Positions 50,681-64,000 of a stretch of 64,000 bases of DNA are shown here, one piece after another. Source of the DNA: Rutidosis leptorrhynchoides (Eukaryota; Streptophyta; Magnoliopsida; Asterales; Asteraceae); NCBI RefSeq assembly GCF_046630445.1, contig NC_092340.1:19384001-19448000 (forward strand). The letters run 5' to 3'. Position 1 is the first letter of the stretch. Each line of letters opens with the position of its first letter. Below the pieces are notes generated by a model, which did not search any database, was not told where the DNA came from, and saw only the letters and a list, made by a program, of their open reading frames with translations. A program made the position numbers and the translations under genes.

Positions 50681-53519
50681 TATGAAGACCCGTCCTAATC
50701 CATCCGAACGAAGTCCGTATCGATCATAAACGATTCACAATAGTTGATTTCATCGCGAGGTACTTGACCTCTATATGATACATTTTACAAACATTGCATT
50801 CGTTTTTGAAAAGACAATATCTCATTACATCGAAAGTTGACGGCATGCATACCATTTCATAATATATCTATCTATAATTGACTTAATATTAATCTTGATG
50901 AACTCAACGACTCGAATGCAACATCTTTTGAAATATGTCATGAATGACTCCAAGTAATATCCCTAAAATGAGCAAATGCACAGCGGAAGATTTCTTTCGT
51001 ACCTGAGAATAAACATGCTTTAAAGTGTTAACTAAAAGGTTGGTGAGTTCATTAGTTTAACATAAATAATCATTTCATAATTTTAATAGACCACAAGATT
51101 TCATATTTCCATTTCTCGTAAACATACGTCCCATGCATAGAGACAAAAATATCATTCATATGGATTGAACACCTGGTAACCGACATTAACAAGATGCATA
51201 TAAGAATATCCCCATCATTCCGGGATCCTCCTTCAGACATGATATAAATTTCAAAGTACTAAAGCATCCGGTACTTTGGATGGGGTTTGTTAGGCCCAAT
51301 AGATCTATCTTTAGAGTTCGCGTCAATTAGGGTGTCTGTTCCCTAATTCTTAGATTACCAGACTTAATACAAAGGGGCATATTCGATTTCGATAATTCAA
51401 CCATATAATGTAGTTTCGATTACTTGTGTCTATATCGTAAAACATTTATAAAAATTGCGCATGTATTCTCAGCCCAAAAATATAAAGGGTAAAAAGGCAA
51501 ATGAAACTCACCTAATGTATTTTGTAGTAAAAATACATATGACATTATTGAACAATGCAGGGTTGGCCTCGGATTCACGAACCTATATCATTTGTTTATT
51601 CATTAATACATGTAATCGTAATCAATCAATTTCATATATTATAACTTTATATATTATTTATTTAATTTGTATATATATTTAAAAATGATTATTATTTATA
51701 TAGTTATACAAATCTATATTTATGAAGAATACTTAATTTGTTTTATATGAATATTTATATAAAAATTGTTAATATAATTAATATATACTTATGATCTTAA
51801 TAATATCCTTAACTTTTATTTTCAATAAAATCTTAATATTAGTTATAATAATTGATGATTTTATTAATCATTTTGATGCTAATAATAATAATGGTAATAC
51901 TAATAATAATGATAGTGATAGTAATAATAATAATATTAATAATGATAATATTTATAATAACACTTAGGTTACTAATGATAATAATAATGCTTATACTAGT
52001 AGTAAAATGATACTTTGATAATTTTTAAATATAATGATACTTTATTTTAATTATGTAAGGATAATAATAATAACAGTGTTAGTAATAATAAATTTTAGCA
52101 TAAACTTCGTGATAAATTTGTAACCTATATCTATAGTTCCTATCACTTAAAATTATAACTATTTTTATAATTATAGTAACAATAGTAGTAACATTAATAA
52201 TAATACTTTATACTTGATAATATTAATTATAACAATTTTATTATTAATGGTAATCTTAATAATAATACTTTTATTAATAATAATTCCTAATTGTTTCTAA
52301 TACTAATATCAATGATAATAATAGTAATTCTAAGAGTAACACCTTTATTACTAAAGCGAATAATGATAATAATTATAATACTTGTAAAAATGATGATAAT
52401 AATAATACTAAAAATAATAATATTAGTAATGACAATACTAATAAGTTTTGAATTCTAATTATAATACTTTTAGTAATTTTGATAATAACATTCACATTAT
52501 TGATATTAGTGATAACAAATTAAAATGATAATAATAACATAACTCATAATAATAATAATAATAATAATAACAACAATAACAATAATAATAAAAATGATAT
52601 ATAAACTACCTTAAAAGCTTTCCCAAAAAAAAGTGCCTCGCAGCGGGCTTGAACCCGTGACCTCTCATTTATCCCAAACACACACGACCACACCTCCAAT
52701 CCAGTTTTTCTAATGAAACCTCTCACCATATATATATAACCCGAAAACAGTTTTTATGCTCACTTCATCTTCTTCAATTAGCATTCAATCGACTCAGTTC
52801 ATATGATCATAACAACAATGTTTTATATTCTCCAAATAATTAAAAAAATCATCAATCTTAAATGGTTGTATTAACAAAAAAACAAAAACGAAATAAAAAA
52901 AAATATATATACCTGCTGTGCAGTCGCGAATAAGAAGAAGAAAAAAAAAATTAATTTCGTAATCGAGAACGTTTTGGACAAATTTTATAACACGAAGTAG
53001 GTTTCAAATCACCCCTGGAATCTTTCTCAACCCTCAATTGAATCAGAAACATCAAATACAACTCGAATTTAATCGAAGAACATAGTTTGACTTTTTGAGT
53101 TTAAAAGTTTGACTTCAAAATTCTCAAACAATAAAAGGAATTGGATTGTGAAACTTTGCAGTTAGATTAGATATAAGATTCCTAACATGATTGCATTATT
53201 ACATTTTGCAAATTGATTCGAATTTTAGCTGTTGAATAAATGAACTTGAGCAGGGACACCGACGGGTTTTAAAAAAAAAAATCTGCTTCTTTGATTTGGA
53301 TTTACAGAAGGCGAAAGATATGTATGTGACTAAAGGGATTTGTTAGTGATAAGATTGGATTGTCTCTTGTTTGTATCAAGATTTATTCTAATCGAATGTC
53401 ACGAGTATACAGAAAAGAAAAGGAGAAGGTAAGACTAATAAGGATTTATATCCTTTACATGTAATTACATATATATCTGCTTTTATTTGCATTATATATC
53501 TGTATTTTTTATACATCTG

Positions 53520-53606
<87 letters not shown>

Positions 53607-54559
53607 TAATATTTAATAAATATTAATAATATTAATACCCTTAATATTATGTATTATAAATATCGAAAATAAAATAATACAATAACATAAAAATAACAAT
53701 AGTACACTATTACTAATAATAACATAAAATAATAATAATAGTAATGATAAGTAATCATAATAATTATTATGTATATGATAACAATAATATTATTATTGGT
53801 AATAATAATAATAATAATACTAATCTTAATAATAACATAAAATCATAATCTTAACTACTAATTATAATAATATTGATATTAAAAATAATATTAGCAATTA
53901 AATGTATCAAATATCATATATAGATTTTATGTATCTAATAATAATATTGATAATATTAATAATAATAATAATAATAATAATGAAGATAATAACATTGATA
54001 AAACAATTTATGCTTGTCAAATCTCATATATATATCATATGTATATATATACTATATATTAAATTAATAATACTAGTATCAAAAGTAATATAATAACTAT
54101 ATTTTAACTTGTAATTAAGTTTGATATAAAAATTTACATTTTATTAATTATGTACTATATAACAACATATTTAAATATTTAATGTTTATGTATTATATTT
54201 ATATTACTATATTCATATAATATTAATTATGTACCGAATTATATATATATATATATATATATATCTTGATATCATCTTAATTCTTTTATATATTGATTTA
54301 CGTATTTAATTCAAATGATTAAATGGTGTTATATTAATTCCAATTTAAATATACACTTGTATTTATATTTACATATATATTTATTTACATATTTATTATC
54401 ACATAATTGTTCGTGAATCGTCGAGCATAGTCAAAGGGTAATTGCATATATGAACATAGTTCAAAATTTTCGAGACTCAACATTATAGACTTTGCTTATC
54501 GTGTCAGAATCATAGTAAGATTAAGTTTAAATTTGGTCAGAAATTCCCGGGTCATCATA
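50681..54559 (-). repeat. 5' LTR of the 12.6-kb gypsy element
   Basis: 3,879 bp, near-identical to 41951-46030 apart from microsatellites: (TA)n at 53524-53604 is retained, while the tracts at 54025-54040 and 54239-54263 are much shorter than in the partner. It ends at the TSD CTATT. Confidence 0.88.
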
Positions 54560-55105
54560 CTATTTAGTTACATACTATCGGGTTTCGGGTTTCCCCACGG
54601 GTAATCGGGTATACCCGATTAGTCATTTTGTATCTATTTTTCAATAAGTTACCAAATCAAAATATTGAAAAATAATTTAACTACTTCATGTTTAGATTAT
54701 TATAATTATTACATACAAAAAACTGATTGAAAAGTTTCTAAAATTCTCAAATATACAAAGTATATAAAATATCACATCTCGAAAACTTGTTGTATATGAT
54801 TATATTGAATAAAATTATACTCGTTTTCAAAATAAATAAGAGAAATCTTTCATACATTAACAATATAATAATAATACTAAAATTTTACATAAAAATTATT
54901 ATCAAAATTCCTCGGGTCGGGTATACGAGTCGGGTAAACGGGTTTGTATCCAAAACCATACCCGAAGTCGAACCCGGAATTTTTTTTGTAACCATCCCCA
55001 TACCCGGCCCATGACCCGACGGATTCGGTTCAGACCGGGCCCAATTATAACGGGTTTCGAGTTTCTCCATCGGGTACGGTTCATTTTGCCATCCCTAACA
55101 AGGAT

Positions 55106-55241
55106 TATTCCCAAGTTGTCCCTTGTACTTCTCACGCGTTTCACACTTTACTTTTTTTAAAATTCTCATCCTCACCCTTGGATACCTCACAACCATTAAT
55201 GCAGCTCGAGAAAACAGTGCCGAAATTATCCATATTTTTAA
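55106..55241 (-). pseudogene. LINE ORF1 remnant, second part
   Basis: On the minus strand, starting from the 9-bp TTAAAAATA (55241-55233), it reads MDNFGTVFSSCINGCEVSKG and onward to FKKSKV, then shifts frame (KRVRSTRDNLGIILV). Joined to 17183 with the 9-mer counted once, the frame reads ATNIKN-MDNFGTVF without a break. It stops at the hAT TSD at 55105. Confidence 0.6.
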
Positions 55242-56352
55242 GAAAAAATTACGCCGTTGGTACCTGTGGTTTGTATACATTATCATGATAACACCTAAAC
55301 ATTTATTTTTGCGTAGTTGGTACCTATGCTTTGTTCAACTTGCATGGTTGGTACCTCTGGCTAATTGAGGTCAAATTTAATGGTTAACCCCTCACATGTG
55401 CCACACATGTGAGGGTATATTCGTCTGTTTACTAATTTTATTCCACAACGTAATAATTATACAGGTGAACCATCCTCTTTTATCCCATCAGATTATTTCA
55501 TATCATAATTCTTTCCTTTCTTTTTGATTTCATCTCATAAACAATTCGTTTTCATGAACTGATATCCAACTTAATCAACTTCGACGGAATAAATCGGTTA
55601 TCCTTTTCGATTTATAATCTTCTTCACACTATAGCTCTAAACCTAATTCGGTACCCTGCGACTCCGATTCTACTTTCCGGCGAGATTTCGTTGACGTCAC
55701 TGATGTTTCGTTACCATCGTCGTTAATTACGTTGCTGAACCATAGAATTTGTATCGATATTAGTATAAGCGAGAATCGAAGAGAAACAGAGCCGAAGAAC
55801 ACGCCGATAGCAATCAATTTGTACCAGCGGTATTGTTTATAATGACTCGATACAAGGTTTAATTTTATCATCATGATTCATAATACGTATTTTATCATGA
55901 TCTGGATGAAGAATGCACTAAACGGGCAACGTTTGATGTTTCTAAATTTTATGAAGCAATAAAACCCTCAAAGTAGATTTTTAATTTATCTTATTTAATG
56001 ATTGCAGGGGCCTGTATGATATAATTACTACATATGAGATGGGTTTGTGAAAACTATTGAATTAATTGCTTGTATATTCGTTCACCGAAGAACGGAATTT
56101 CAAACTAATGATATAAAAAAGAATACAATGCAAGTTTTTGAAAACTATAATAAACCTAATAACAAATGGAAGAATATACCCTCACATGTGTGGCACATGT
56201 GAGGGGTAACCATTAAAATTTGACCACGGTTAGGCACGGGTACCAACCATGCAAGTTGAACAAAGTATAGGGACTAACTACGCAAAAATAAAAGTTTAGG
56301 TGTTATCATGATAATGTATATAAACCACAGGTACCAACGGCGTAATTTTTTC
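55242..56352 (-). mobile_element. Mutator-like element (MULE), copy 2, inverted
   Basis: Same element as 17184-18295, inverted, 1,111 bp, starting GAAAAAATTACGCCGTTGG and ending with its complement. The left 9 bp are TATTTTTAA (55233-55241) and the right 9 bp TTATCATTA (56353-56361). These are the reverse complements of the left and right flanks of copy 1, not of each other. The 81-codon ORF lies at the equivalent place. Confidence 0.9.
55629..55874 (-). CDS. 81-aa ORF inside MULE copy 2
   Basis: Same ORF as 17662-17907, 478 bases from the corresponding element end. It differs at three residues (Ser for Tyr in FFGYVS, Thr for Met in TSMKS, Glu for Gly in TGLGL) and at one synonymous site. 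Signal-anchor-like hydrophobic segment as in the other copy. Function unknown. Confidence 0.4.
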   Translation of the reverse strand: MMIKLNLVSSHYKQYRWYKLIAIGVFFGSVSLRFSLILISIQILWFSNVINDDGNETSVTSTKSRRKVESESQGTELGLEL

Positions 56353-57243
56353 TTATCATTATTTATAAAATTATTATTAATATTACTATTATTATTCGTA
56401 TTATTAATTATTAATATATTCATTCTTTAATATTATAGGATTCAACTAATACAGATCGAATACTGTTGACGTCCCCATCAAGCTTTTTATATCTTTTTGT
56501 TTTCTTGTCTAAAATTGATACATATCAAGATCATCCGTACGAATTTGTTAGACATCAACATCTTCCTTCACTTTAAATCTTCTTCTTGATTTGATTAAAC
56601 CACTACATAATCACCAACTGTTCGAATGATTAATTCCTTTATGGTCACTACTACTGCTTGTATGACTAACAACCCAAAACATCATCCTCTCTATGTATAT
56701 ACATATTACATTACATACTAGATATAAAAAATAACCACTCCACCATGAGCATCACCACCATGAAAACCATTTGTAAAATGCTTCTATCATTTCTATTTTT
56801 GCTGTTTCTTTTCACGAACCCAGCATCACAATCTCATTTGATATCTTTGAGTACTTGTTAGCCATCCACACCCTTGGCTTAACGTCACCGAGGCCATCAA
56901 TCACCTGCTTATACATATACAACTACACCATATTCGGATACTTAATAACAACATTACCAGTTTCATGGTTTAGACAATAGACCAAACTCGATCAACGCCT
57001 TTCCAGTTTATCAACCACCACCATAAGTGACTGGTGTCACAGCTTGTTTATTTCTGTTTCACCTGCACAAACAAACCAAACACCACTATCCTACCTGCAT
57101 CATGTGCTACTGCTTCAGTTTTCTGTTTCGGTATCAGTCTTCAACCCAGACCCAGAAATTCACTTGAAACACAAACACCATTGTCTTCAAATGCTGCTAC
57201 TGCAACTCTGGTAAGACCCACAACAAACCTTTGATTAAAGCAC

Positions 57244-57328
<85 letters not shown>

Positions 57329-58708
57329 CATGAAAGAGTGAAAGTATACTTAATAGATATATAAGATTTCATAAAATGAATTGATATAAATACCTGATAT
57401 GATACTTTCATTCATAATCCAAAGGCTGTCTACAAGAGAGATCATTACAAGGTCATGTTGCAATGACAATTAAGGTCAAAATTTTGAAAATTTATTACCT
57501 GATACCTAACAGATGTTGAGAGGTACCATGATACTCAAAACGCCTGCCATCACCTTCAAAACACCACTCAATTATCACCCATTTTTTTGAAAACTTCTAC
57601 TGCGATTGTGTTCAGTTTGGTTTGCACCCAAGAACCCGACCAACCACTTTTGTTTCTACTATTCGATACCTAAACCTAAATACTTGCATCTGCCACTCTT
57701 TCATTTAAGATTTCTATTAAATCACCAAATTATATGATGTGCAACTTCTGCTACTAAATAGCCAGTTCTAAACCACCATGAATACCCCTATCAAGACCTA
57801 CTTAACCAAGCACATATGATTGCCTTTTGATGGCTATTCAATCAAATAACACATACAACTGTTCGTTTTATAATAATCACAATTACTACAATTAAAAACC
57901 AAAATCACAAACAAGTCTTTAACTAAAACCGTTTATCATCAAACCTTCGTGAAAACAATTTATTACCACTCGTGTATGATTCAATTAAAAGTACAGAACA
58001 TATTAATGAATGAAGAAATAAGAAAAATATAAATGAACTAATTACCTATTTGATTCATTAATGGACCAATTACTTGAAAGATTGATGAAGAATGATGATT
58101 GACGATGGAGACGAATACTGGAGATGATCTCGAACAAGCATGATGACGAATCGAAGATCTGCTGTTCATGAAGGATTTTTTCTCGATGGCTCTGTTAATG
58201 AAAATGATGATTGTTGATGGATTATACGATGACGGTGTATATTTTTTTCTCTTTCTGCGAATTGATTGGAGCTAGGGTTACGCGTTGATCTGATTTGGGG
58301 ATCGAAGGAATTGGGGAAAAGATGGAACCGGGAGTCATAAGGGGGACTGGATTTTTTTTTAAAGGCCATCGAATGATTTTATGGGCTTAAACTCTTTAAG
58401 GCCCAACAAATTTAGTTATTAATGGACCATCAAAATTGCATTATCTTTTGGACTTAACAACTTGGGCCACAACATGCAGATCCATCGGTTCTGTTTTCCT
58501 GAATCGATATCAAAACAAAATACACAAATTAAAATAAGATATAAATATTAATATTGTGATTCTCAGGATTAGATGTTATTAAAAGTATTAAGATAAAGGT
58601 TAAGATATGAAGATAAGACGAAATTATGATTTAAAATATAATTAAGTTTAAATATGGTATATATGATTATGATTATTAGTACTATTATTATTGTTATCAC
58701 TATTAATT

Positions 58709-58742
<34 letters not shown>

Positions 58743-58995
58743 TACTATTATCATTATTATTATCACTATTATTGATATTATTACAAATAAATATTATTTT
58801 ACAAAATACAATACAAATATATTAATATTACATATTACTAGATTTTTATTATTAAAATGACATTTAGTAAGCTATATATAAAATATATTAATTAATATAA
58901 ATATATATTCTTATCACATATGAACCTTGAAACAAATTTCTATTTTAATATATTATGATAAAGAATAAATATTATATTATTAAACTACTCTAATA
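56353..58995 (+). mobile_element. Unit Z: remaining part of the R-type LTR, displaced and inverted
   Basis: The reverse complement matches 31147-33750 of the intact R LTR closely, running from the MULE target site outward. Together with 18296-18834 it makes one R-type LTR whose two halves now lie 38 kb apart in opposite orientation. It contains a (TA)n tract at 57246-57327 and TAA-type simple sequence near 58670-58780. It is interrupted at 58995 by another gypsy LTR. Confidence 0.86.
57246..57327. repeat. (TA)n microsatellite
   Basis: About 80 bp in the displaced R LTR of unit Z; the same position has about 33-35 bp in unit A (20337-20369) and unit B (32819-32853). Confidence 0.95.
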
Positions 58996-61560
58996 TGAAA
59001 GGACCCGTTCATATATATTATAAATGATTCACGATAGTTGATTACATCGCGAGGTATTTGACCTCTATATGGTACATTTTACAAACATTGCATTTGTTTT
59101 TAAAAGATAGACTTTCTTTACATCGAGAATTGATAGACATGCATATCCTTTCATAATATCCACTATCCAAACTATAATTGACTTAATAATAATCTTGATG
59201 AACTCAATGACTCGAATGTAACATCTTTTGAAATATGCCACGAATGACTCCAAGTAATATCTCTAAAATGAGCAAATGCACAGCGAAAGATTTCTTTAAC
59301 ACCTGAGAATAAACATGCTTTAAAGTGTCAACCAAAAAGTTGGTGAGTTCATTAGTTTATCATAATAATTTATTTCCATTCTTTTAATAGACCACAAGAA
59401 TTTCATTTCCAGTTCTCATAAATATATGTCCCATGCATAGAGACAAAAATCATTCATATGGATTGAACACCTGGTAACCGACATTCACAATATGCATATA
59501 AGAATATCCCCATCATTCCGGGATCCTCCTTCGGACATGATATAAATTTCGAAGTACTAAAGCATCCGGTACTTTGGATGGGGCTTGTTGGGCCCGATAG
59601 ATCTATCTTTAGGATTCGCGTCAATTAGGGTGTCTGTTCCCTAATTCTTAGATTACCAGACTAAATAAAAAGGGGCATATTCGATTTCGATAATTCAACC
59701 ATAGAATGTAGTTTCGATTACTTGTGTCTATTTCGTAAAACAGTTATAAAAGCAGTGCATGTATTCTCAGTCCCAAAAAATGTAAAGAGTAAAAAGGGCA
59801 AATGAAACTCACCATACTGTATTTTGTAGTAAAAATACATATAACATCATTGAACAAGTGCAAGGTTGGCCTCGGATTCACAAACCTAAATTAAATATAT
59901 ATATTTATATGTTGGTCAATATTTGTCTAATAAATTAGGTCAGGTCATAGTGTACCACAATCCTAATGCTCGAGTCTAGTATGCAAAAGTCAACAAAAGT
60001 CAATTTGACTAAAAATGATTTCCAAAATTTATACATGATTATTATATAGTTTAAATATCGTCGTTTTATATTTTTAAATATTTTTAGAAGATTTATTAAA
60101 GTAAATAATATAATTCATTTATTAATAAATAAAACTTTATATAAAAAAATATACTTTTATATATATTAAGTAATAAAATTTATAAAGTTCATAAAAATAT
60201 TATGATAAATCTTATTAAGGTAATTATATTTTTTTGTATTACATATTTATTTGATAAAATAATATCTATAATAATAGTAAGTAAAAGTTGTATTATTTTG
60301 TAATAATAATTATTATCATAAAAATATCAATATTTATAATTACTAAGATGACATTATGGTAAAACGATAATTCTAATTATGATAAATTTAATATTTACGA
60401 TACTTTTTAATATTATTTTTAAAATGATAATAATTCTATTTAAAAATGATAATAATAATGATATTTTACATTAACAATGACATTTCTATTAAAATGATAA
60501 TTTTTGTTAAAATGATAGTTTTAATACTAACGATACTTTTAATAATAATAGTAAAAATAATAAGAACGATAATTTTATCTAAATCAATATCTTATAATAT
60601 TTTAATTTCATCATGATACTCATACTCATTATTTCCTAATCAATTTGTAAAATATCTTTTTGTCGTCTTTATACCGCATTCATAATAATGATGATAATAT
60701 TAGTCATAATAGTTAGATGATACTAATATCAATTTTTAATGATAATCATACTAATAATAATAATTATTACAATAACATTAATGATAATATTAATAACTAT
60801 TTTAATGATAATATTAGTAAAAATATTAATTATGATGATATTATTAATAATGATAATAATAATAATAATAACAATAACAATTCTTTTAATAATTATACTT
60901 ATATTAAAAATGATAATGTTATTAATCATAATAATAATAATAACTAATAGATAAAATAAAGTAACGACGATAATAACGACGATAGTAATAATAATCATTT
61001 TTACAATAATACTAAAATTCAATTGACTATAATTTCTAATCTGCTCATCGAAATCATTCGAGTTCTAAATGAAAAGTTCTTAATTTTTCGCTATCTTTCC
61101 AACGACATGCATATATTATATCTTATCTCAACTGCAGGTATAACTAATTCAAGATTCAACATAACCTATCTGAGGGAAATATCAAAAGTACAAGCATGCA
61201 TAATCCTATTTTCTCGAGCACTAGTCAGGGATACACTATTACTATGTAAAAATTAATTTACGAGTACTCACGTATCAATATTGAGATTCAATATTGCAGG
61301 AAAGTACGTAGATGCAACGGAGATGATAAACACTAGGTTGACCTCACGAGCTATACCCCTGATCCATACCCATAACCTCCATAGCTATAACCCATAATTT
61401 CCTTAGCTCTATCCCTCTCGAAAAACTTGTTTTGAAAACACGCGAGCAGAACCTCGTCGTAGTATTTTATGTATAATACTAATAATATCGCTCCTAATAC
61501 TACTAATAATAAGATTATTAATAATAATATTAATCTTAATAATAATAATAATAATAATAA

Positions 61561-61647
<87 letters not shown>

Positions 61648-62157
61648 TGAGAGATATAGAGAACGAAAGAAGTAAGTGAACCAGAATGCCAGAATTTGAT
61701 ATTTAAATAACCCCCTCATGCACTTGCATGAATTTTTGAGAGGATTCTCATGCAAGTGCATGAGTCTTAATTTCAGCTCACATTCGTTGATTCATGTTGC
61801 TGACACAATTATATATTTTATTTAATATATAATATATTTAATCTTTCGAATTAATTAAATATTATATTATATTTATGCTCATGGTAAAAATATAATTTTT
61901 ATAAAAATGACATGGTCGTGGTCTCACGACTCATGTACCACTTTCGGTTTTTCGAGCGCACTTTCGTACGTTTAGAAAACTAGCCTTTTACGTTACGCGA
62001 CGTGTACCTTTAGTAATAGTTTGATTTATTCATCAATAAATTACTTTGTAAAAATGTATCTTATAAAATTTGAGCGTCGTGGTCATCTGCTTCTATAAAT
62101 CAGTGACTCGTTGTTTACCAAAATATTTTATTTTAAATTAAGACGTTTTATGACGAG

Positions 62158-62219
<62 letters not shown>

Positions 62220-62874
62220 TTTTAGAAATATAAATTTTGTATCCAAAATCTTTCATCTAACTATATAACATTTAATTTTTCAAAACTATTTATTTTTCAA
62301 AGTTTATTTTCATTTCATTTAGGAAAATAGTTTAGCGCGTAACGTTTTTCTTTTTAAGAAGTTAAATGGATACAAGTACTAATCGTTTTTAAATATCAAT
62401 TGCGTAACTATGCGGGTGTTACTACCGTATACTTAATTTGAAAACATATATATTTAATGAACACGTTTTAAATACACGTTACAACCAATATTTCAACTTA
62501 CGTTTATTTATTTAAAGATAGTTTAGATAGACAAGTCCTGTTATATGAAAAAGTATTTTCGTACAGTTGAAAACTACATCAATTGATTACTATGGAATTC
62601 CATCGATAAACATATGAAACCAAATACTATATTGTAAAGTATTTATACTTAATATTTCGTTAACGTTATCAAGTTATAATATATACACATATACATATAT
62701 AATCATATTCGTTTCGTATAATTGTTCGTGAATCTTTGGAATTTGGTCGAGGTTAAATGAATGTATGAACACAGTTTAAAATTCTTGAGATTCAACTTAC
62801 AAACTTTGCTTATCGTGTCGGGAATATATAAAGATTAAAGTTTAAATTTGGTCAGAAATTTCCGGATTGTCACA
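58996..62874 (-). repeat. 3' LTR of the right-edge gypsy element
   Basis: Canonical TG/CA ends. It shares the 3'-end block (58996-59900) with the other R-type LTRs; the middle has diverged (60000-61000 AT/TAA-rich) and contains (TA)n tracts at 61566-61641 and 62160-62215. No gene was seen. Confidence 0.83.
61566..61641. repeat. (TA)n microsatellite
   Basis: About 76 bp of TA in the right-edge LTR. Confidence 0.95.
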
Positions 62875-63078
62875 GTACCTACCCGTTAAAGAAATTTCGT
62901 CCCAAAATTTGATTGGGATGGTCATGGCTGACAATAAGTATGTTTTCATGACGCATATAAGCTGAAGATTAGGGTTTTATCATCATTGAGTAATATGGAT
63001 AAAACCATTTGATTTTTTTTGTGAAGAGTATGAGTGAAGCTATTACCAAAAAAGTGAGATGAGTAGGTATAGATTCGT

Positions 63079-63295
63079 CATATCTTTTGACGTAGATAGA
63101 ATTTATTTTCAAGTTCAAGAGATTTGGAGAAAATCTTCGTAATAAGATTTGATTAAGGAAATTAGGATCCGCTTTAAATGCGATCATTCATTTTGATTGC
63201 TCTGTCGGATATTTTACTATAAATCCACTCCATTCGTTACAACTCACACCTTCTCTTCTTTCTCCCTCAGCGCATACTCTAAAGTATTTGTCAAT
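63079..63295 (+). promoter_or_regulatory. Putative promoter of the second antisense ORF
   Basis: TATCTTTTGACGTAG with a TGACG motif at 63088-63092, and TATAAAT at 63218-63224, 78 bases before the ATG. Layout matches 46230-46471. Confidence 0.5.
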
Positions 63296-63469
63296 ATGCT
63301 CCATCCAGTTCTGATTCTTGATATACTCCTTACCTTCATATCTGTCATTCTTCTTTTTCATCTGCCGCCTGAAGAATCTATTTACTTTTACTATACCCTT
63401 GGGTTTATAGTGTTTTTAGTTCTCCCGTGTCTTTATATTGCTATTTGCATTGATATATACGGTTTATAA
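63296..63469 (+). CDS. 57-aa conserved antisense membrane-protein-like ORF, second copy
   Basis: Starts MLHPVLILDILLTFISVILL, then the polar loop FHLPPEESIYFYY, a second hydrophobic segment and CLYIAICIDIYGL. I counted 32 codon differences from 46472-46645, 13 synonymous and 19 non-synonymous, with no indel and the same start and stop, while the flanking DNA has indels. This suggests mild constraint on the protein. I chose this ATG rather than an in-frame one at 63197 because it is the conserved start and lies after the TATA box. Confidence 0.6.
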   Translation: MLHPVLILDILLTFISVILLFHLPPEESIYFYYTLGFIVFLVLPCLYIAICIDIYGL

Positions 63470-64000
63470 TTTCTGGGTGGTTGTTGGATTTTATATCTTC
63501 TCTTATATTTCGATGTCTCTAATTCTGTCTCCCATAATCATTGTCATCTCCAGTTAATGCTCTCTTTTATTTGCTGCGATTTATAACCTAATTTCTATTT
63601 AGGAATTTTGTCCTTTCGTTTCTTCTTCTTGCGATTAAGCGCCGCTTGTAATGGTCCAGAATTCGCAGATATGAATTTCGGAATGAACATTGTTAATGTT
63701 CTAGGAAGGAAATTATAAAGGCACGATCTTGACTTGTCAAATTACCAGAATACATTGGAAAAAGTCGAATCATCAAGAAATATTTTCTTGATATTTTAGA
63801 GGTCTAATAGAATACAAGATTTGTATAACATGGCACATGATGATGTTATGATCTGTGAATCATCACATTCCATTTAAAAACTCAGCATGACTTACTGTAA
63901 TATAATCACGTTGATCAAGTGTCATTATATTATACTAACTCATGCTTCAGCTCCCAACACTGCTTCAAAAATATTTCTATTTTAAACTCGAATATTTCAG
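63470..64000. other. Interior of the right-edge gypsy element, non-coding
   Basis: Homologous with gaps to 46646-47150, including the block CATGGCACATGATG...GTTATGATCTGTGAATC. No domain was seen. Confidence 0.5.

Larger units (their letters stand above)
58996..64000 (-). mobile_element. Second long-LTR gypsy element of the same group, cut by the window edge
   Basis: 3' LTR at 58996-62874 (minus strand TGTGACAATCCGG ... GGGTCCTTTCA), then the hairpin/purine block (62875-62912) and interior to the window end. The presumed TSD is TAATA (58991-58995); its partner is outside. The interior shown is homologous to 46031-47150 of the 12.6-kb element and includes the antisense 57-codon ORF. The 5' half, primer-binding site and any pol lie beyond the edge. 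Confidence 0.83.

Overview
The window is nuclear DNA from a eudicot plant, most likely a member of the daisy family (Asteraceae). The basis is spliced plant genes with GT-AG introns, long AT-rich intergenic DNA, and Ty1/copia, Ty3/gypsy, LINE, SINE, hAT, Mutator-like and Stowaway-type elements. The family-level call rests on the style of the gypsy LTRs and of the RRM-type LINE ORF1, and is an inference.

Gene-bearing part (1-9,700). A minus-strand arogenate/prephenate dehydrogenase-family gene (four exons seen, cut by the left edge) has no plastid transit peptide. Between it and the next gene lie a 106-bp perfect tandem duplication, an 859-bp non-autonomous hAT element with an exact 8-bp target-site duplication (TSD), and a tRNA-derived SINE with A and B boxes and a 9-bp TSD. 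Two complete plus-strand genes follow: a two-exon ERD15/CID-type PAM2 protein with an ABRE in its promoter, and a nine-exon Ca2+-dependent staphylococcal-type nuclease (CAN family) with its catalytic residues intact and an N-terminal acylation signal. A Stowaway-like MITE follows.

Transposon-built part (9,700-64,000). Next come a nearly complete but frameshifted copia element (10,816-15,990) and a LINE ORF1 remnant (about 16,012-17,183). Then comes a Mutator-like element (MULE copy 1, 17,184-18,295). Beyond it is a tandem array of a dead gypsy composite (partial units Z and A, then B, period about 12.48 kb). Each unit consists of an antisense 4.2-kb solo LTR (called R here) inside gag, a mutated gag-pol (family 1), and a 3' LTR (LTR1) that is itself split by a second gypsy family (LTR2). 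More LINE ORF1 follows on the minus strand, then a hAT element split by a 12.6-kb gag-only gypsy element (41,951-54,559), a further LINE piece, MULE copy 2 in inverted orientation (55,242-56,352), the other half of the solo LTR of unit Z, and a second gag-only-type gypsy element running off the right edge.

Main result. The two MULE copies have exchanged flanks. Copy 1 has TTAAAAATA on its left and TAATGATAA on its right; copy 2 carries the reverse complements of the same two 9-mers. Flipping the 36.9 kb between them restores a perfect 9-bp TSD for each MULE, rejoins the split R LTR of unit Z (units A and B show the uninterrupted site) and rejoins the LINE ORF1 reading frame. I infer an inversion by recombination between two inverted MULE copies, unless the assembly itself flipped the segment. 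A second notable observation is a 57-codon antisense membrane-protein-like ORF, with its own TATA and TGACG motifs, conserved without indels in two gypsy elements.
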